Part shown: piece by piece, positions 20,501 through 21,546 of the stretch | Layout of the letters: each line of letters starts with the position of its first letter | Numbering within the stretch: the first letter of the stretch is position 1 | NCBI GenBank assembly: GCA_020650975.1 | Contig: JAIPMN010013704.1 | Span: 13,949 to 35,494 of the forward strand | Direction of reading: 5' to 3' | DNA length: 21,546 nt | Source: Apostichopus californicus | Lineage: Eukaryota; Echinodermata; Holothuroidea; Aspidochirotida; Stichopodidae | The notes under the pieces: model-generated | The model's input: only the letters and a program-made list of their open reading frames with translations | What the model was told of the DNA's origin: nothing | Database searches by the model: none | Translations under genes and position numbers: made by a program

Positions 20501-21065
20501 AAAAAATGTAAGAAATCTCAAAAGTGAAAACAATTTTAATATATATAAAAAGAAACAGCAGTTGATCAACAGCTATTAACTTAACTTCAAGTATGAAACT
20601 AAGAAAACATACATGCGACGATTGTGACATATAAGTTATAACAGTGGAAGTTTGTATTTTACTTTCATAAAAATTTCTTTCAGACTTTTTAAAAAAACTA
20701 TTATACTTTAATAACATTATTTGCTGTAAAACTGAACAAGTAGCAGAACCCTCTGTAACAATAAAGTTTATCTTATCCTATTCTGTTATGACAACAGGTC
20801 TGGAGGGGGGGGGTGGAGATGGGGGGCAAGCAAGGACTAAACAGGCATTTAATAAGTTGTTTGCAAAAAAATAGTATGAAAGAAAGATCAAGTTACCTCC
20901 ATCTGCACCAAGTATCTAGCTAACTTCTTCACAATAGGTTCATATGCAGTCACGTCTGTCAGAGCACTGCAGACGAAACCAACATTGAAGAGGAGTGCAT
21001 TGCGAGAGTATTTGGCATTGGTAATCCCGACAGGACAACCGAGTATCTTCTTGTCCCAAACATTT
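11413..21065 (-). CDS. NPRL2: NPRL2, GATOR1 subunit; 5' end lies outside the window
   Basis: Known role: NPRL2 with NPRL3 and DEPDC5 forms GATOR1 at the lysosome, the GTPase-activating complex for RagA/RagB that switches off mTORC1 in amino-acid shortage. Seen here: nine exons read leftward, 21065-20897, 20288-20180, 19531-19395, 17856-17759, 17234-17198, 15721-15628, 14125-14008, 13092-12997 and 11530-11413. All introns are GT...AG and all phases agree. They encode 324 residues. The human protein is 380 aa, and the part following the ~57 residues missing here is 323 aa, so length agrees almost exactly. Landmarks: '[10 protein letters not shown]' with the Arg finger, 'EPIVKKLA', 'ESNTIHLK', 'WDLATQQ', '[15 protein letters not shown]' and '[14 protein letters not shown]'. 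The start codon and first exon(s) lie beyond 21546 or were not recognised between 21066 and the edge. Confidence 0.93.
12997..13092 (-). CDS. NPRL2: NPRL2 exon, 96 bases
   Basis: The acceptor is gtcaacag|GAACCT and the donor GACAG|gtaata. It encodes '[20 protein letters not shown]' and then '[11 protein letters not shown]', aligning to human '[22 protein letters not shown]'. It ends in phase 2. Confidence 0.92.
14008..14125 (-). CDS. NPRL2: NPRL2 exon, 118 bases
   Basis: The acceptor is ctctcag|GTCACG and the donor GAAAG|gtgaga. It encodes '[20 protein letters not shown]' and 'VDER', matching the strongly conserved human '[19 protein letters not shown]...VDER'. It ends in phase 2. Confidence 0.95.
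14571..14665. repeat. GC-rich palindromic dispersed-repeat fragment in NPRL2 intron
   Basis: GC content jumps against the AT-rich intron. Two perfect hairpins sit together: 'caagggg'/'ccccttg' (14611-14617, 14623-14629) and 'tcccgggg'/'ccccggga' (14636-14643, 14651-14658), after repeated 'agggccctgg' words. This is typical of GC-rich ends or bodies of dispersed repeats in marine invertebrates, though the family is not identified. Confidence 0.6.
14884..15012 (+). repeat. T-rich polypyrimidine tract
   Basis: About 130 bases are dominated by T with scattered C, including long T runs around 14998-15006. It is low-complexity intronic sequence on the non-coding side of NPRL2. The short frames through it are low-complexity translations, not genes. 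Confidence 0.6.
15239..15583. repeat. Tandem duplication, 177 bp unit, two copies
   Basis: Copies begin with 'gatcatttaagttgttatgg' at 15239 and 15416 and share 'gatacttgtctcccagatcc', 'aacaatcct' and 'gaaaacttaaat' in order. The second lacks part of 'ggataaagatct', showing small indels after duplication. It lies in the NPRL2 intron just 3' of the 94-base exon. Confidence 0.92.
15628..15721 (-). CDS. NPRL2: NPRL2 exon, 94 bases
   Basis: The acceptor is cattccag|TACACC and the donor AGAAG|gtcagt. It encodes '[20 protein letters not shown]' and 'CIKYVT', matching human 'YSNVY...[21 protein letters not shown]'. It ends in phase 1. Confidence 0.94.
15829..15928. repeat. Tandem duplication, ~49 bp unit, two copies
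   Basis: 'ctagaacccttcttgaagga' (15831) is repeated as 'ctagaatccttcatgaagga' (15880), each followed by 'aatataaa(c/t)ccaatctg' and 'tattcagct'. Confidence 0.88.
16576..16965. repeat. Six tandem copies of a 65 bp unit
   Basis: 'ttatg(c/g)' occurs at 16580, 16645, 16710, 16775, 16840 and 16905, exactly 65 bases apart each time. Each unit holds 'ctttcacagttt', 'ccttttaag', 'aaacctaaccttac' and 'aggtccaaagatc'. Only substitutions separate the copies, no indels. It lies in the NPRL2 intron between the 37-base and 94-base exons. Confidence 0.97.
17198..17234 (-). CDS. NPRL2: NPRL2 micro-exon, 37 bases
   Basis: The acceptor is cctacag|AGCTTA and the donor TTTCAG|gtgagt. It completes one codon and adds 12 residues, '[12 protein letters not shown]', matching human 'YYGVVTLVSILQ'. 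Phase agrees on both sides. An exon this short would be missed by most gene finders. Confidence 0.9.
17431..17460 (+). repeat. Poly-G tract, 12 G plus flanking G-runs
   Basis: Twelve consecutive G at 17446-17457, preceded by 'ggatgggggtgatgc' and followed by 'tgg'. It is intronic, slippage-prone and quadruplex-prone. Confidence 0.85.
17759..17856 (-). CDS. NPRL2: NPRL2 exon, 98 bases
   Basis: The acceptor is ctctag|ATTTTA and the donor CTAAT|gtaagt. It encodes '[19 protein letters not shown]' and then 'ICLQNL', matching human 'ILPYIDGFRHIQKISAEAD...IAIQNLL'. It follows directly on 'WDLATQQ' of the previous exon. Confidence 0.94.
19240..19322. repeat. AT-rich low-complexity block
   Basis: Repeated 'atattacatat'-like words and near-absence of G/C mark a low-complexity intronic stretch just 3' of the NPRL2 137-base exon. 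Confidence 0.5.
19395..19531 (-). CDS. NPRL2: NPRL2 exon, 137 bases
   Basis: The acceptor is cttgcag|ATGAAT and the donor CAACAG|gtaaga. It encodes 'ESNTIHLK' near the start and 'RKWDLATQQ' at the end, both hallmark NPRL2 stretches; the middle ('[14 protein letters not shown]') aligns to human 'YDVPVFTKDKEDF'. It ends in phase 0. Confidence 0.95.
20180..20288 (-). CDS. NPRL2: NPRL2 exon, 109 bases
   Basis: The acceptor is ttccag|GTTGAG and the donor GTTG|gtatgc. It encodes 36 residues ('[20 protein letters not shown]') corresponding to the human 'EESKQKLVPIMTILLEELN' segment, and ends in phase 1, completing Asp with the next exon. Confidence 0.92.
20801..20827 (+). repeat. G-rich tract in NPRL2 intron
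   Basis: Nine G at 20805-20813 followed by 'tggagat' and six G. Same class as the tracts at 7674, 9840, 16309 and 17446. Confidence 0.8.
20897..21065 (-). CDS. NPRL2: NPRL2 exon: longin-domain part with Arg finger
   Basis: The acceptor is gactttttcag|AAATG and the donor GGAG|gtaact. The exon encodes 56 residues matching human residues from about 58 on, including 'GCPV' and '[15 protein letters not shown]', then '[11 protein letters not shown]'. The Arg codon at 21002-21004 corresponds to human Arg78, the reported catalytic arginine finger of GATOR1, so GAP function is probably retained. Confidence 0.95.
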
Positions 21066-21531
21066 CTGAAAAAGTCAAATCAATATGAGGATGCAAATAG
21101 TCACAGGACATGTAAGTCATTAAGAACACTTGGAACAATATTTACTTTGGATATGTTTGCAGGTCAATCCATTGACCAGAACTGCCCTGTTAACAAGCTT
21201 TATGGAATCATAAACACTATTACCTGTGTTCTTGTATTATCATAAAATTATACCAGCAAATTTATGGAAAATTTGAAGAATAATTGCAAGAATATTGCTG
21301 ACAGCTATAACAATTTCAAGAGAATTGACATGCAAGAGTAATTTTGAATCCTCTAGCCTAATGGACTAGCTCCATATTAAATGACACAATTAACAAATTT
21401 ATATATATTGAATACAAGTATGGCGGTTTATCAAGATTGATAACCATGGTACTCTTTGCAACATTCGAGTAAGAACTAATGGCTTTCATTCAAGCATTTC
21501 TTAATTTCCTGCATGAATTTTCCCCTTTCTT
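21066..21531. other. NPRL2 upstream intron sequence, no exon recognised
   Basis: This should be the intron 5' of the first visible NPRL2 exon. The only donor-like site I noted on the minus strand (acacag|gtaata near 21226) does not join to sequence resembling the preceding NPRL2 residues, so the N-terminal exon(s) are most likely to the right of the window. Confidence 0.55.
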
Positions 21532-21546
21532 GGGGGGGGGGGGGGG
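21532..21546. repeat. Poly-G run at the right edge
   Basis: Fifteen G close the window. With the C run at the left edge, each strand ends 3' in G. Confidence 0.95.

Overview
This is a stretch of AT-rich animal nuclear DNA with intron-split genes, not bacterial or viral sequence. Two genes can be recognised, both on the minus strand. One is a two-exon CRADD/RAIDD-like adaptor (CARD plus death domain, about 210 aa, coding 5275-6740). The other is NPRL2, the catalytic subunit of the GATOR1 complex. Nine of its coding exons lie between 11413 and 21065, and the exon(s) for its first ~57 residues lie beyond the right edge. These genes, the large introns and the dense repeats fit an invertebrate deuterostome such as a marine echinoderm. 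That taxon is inference; the sequence alone proves only an animal.

Layout. 1-95 is a pure C run and 21532-21546 a pure G run, so the window stops in homopolymers at both ends. 563-2364 is a minisatellite of about 13.5 units of ~133 bp, each with a G-rich minus-strand motif able to form a G-quadruplex. 3413-4175 looks like a non-autonomous DNA transposon with ~21 bp terminal inverted repeats, internal ~140 bp subrepeats and a consensus DR1 nuclear-receptor site. 4660-5110 is a GC-richer block of unknown origin. 5275-6740 is the CRADD-like gene, whose intron carries a decayed tRNA/SINE-like sequence. 7501-9320 is a ~700 bp tandem duplication upstream of CRADD; its second copy carries a ~380 bp foldback (MITE-like) insertion. 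9321-11412 has no recognisable gene. 11413-21065 is NPRL2, whose introns hold several short tandem repeats, including six copies of an exactly 65 bp unit.

How the genes work. NPRL2 with DEPDC5 and NPRL3 forms GATOR1, the GTPase-activating complex for RagA/B that turns down mTORC1 when amino acids are scarce. CRADD/RAIDD joins PIDD1 to caspase-2 in the PIDDosome. Nothing in the sequence shows that the two are functionally linked; co-orientation is all that is seen. No clearly new multi-gene system was found. The most interesting points are the invertebrate CRADD with duplicated candidate upstream splice donors, the datable foldback insertion, the quadruplex minisatellite with 5-unit periodicity, and the transposon-borne DR1 site.
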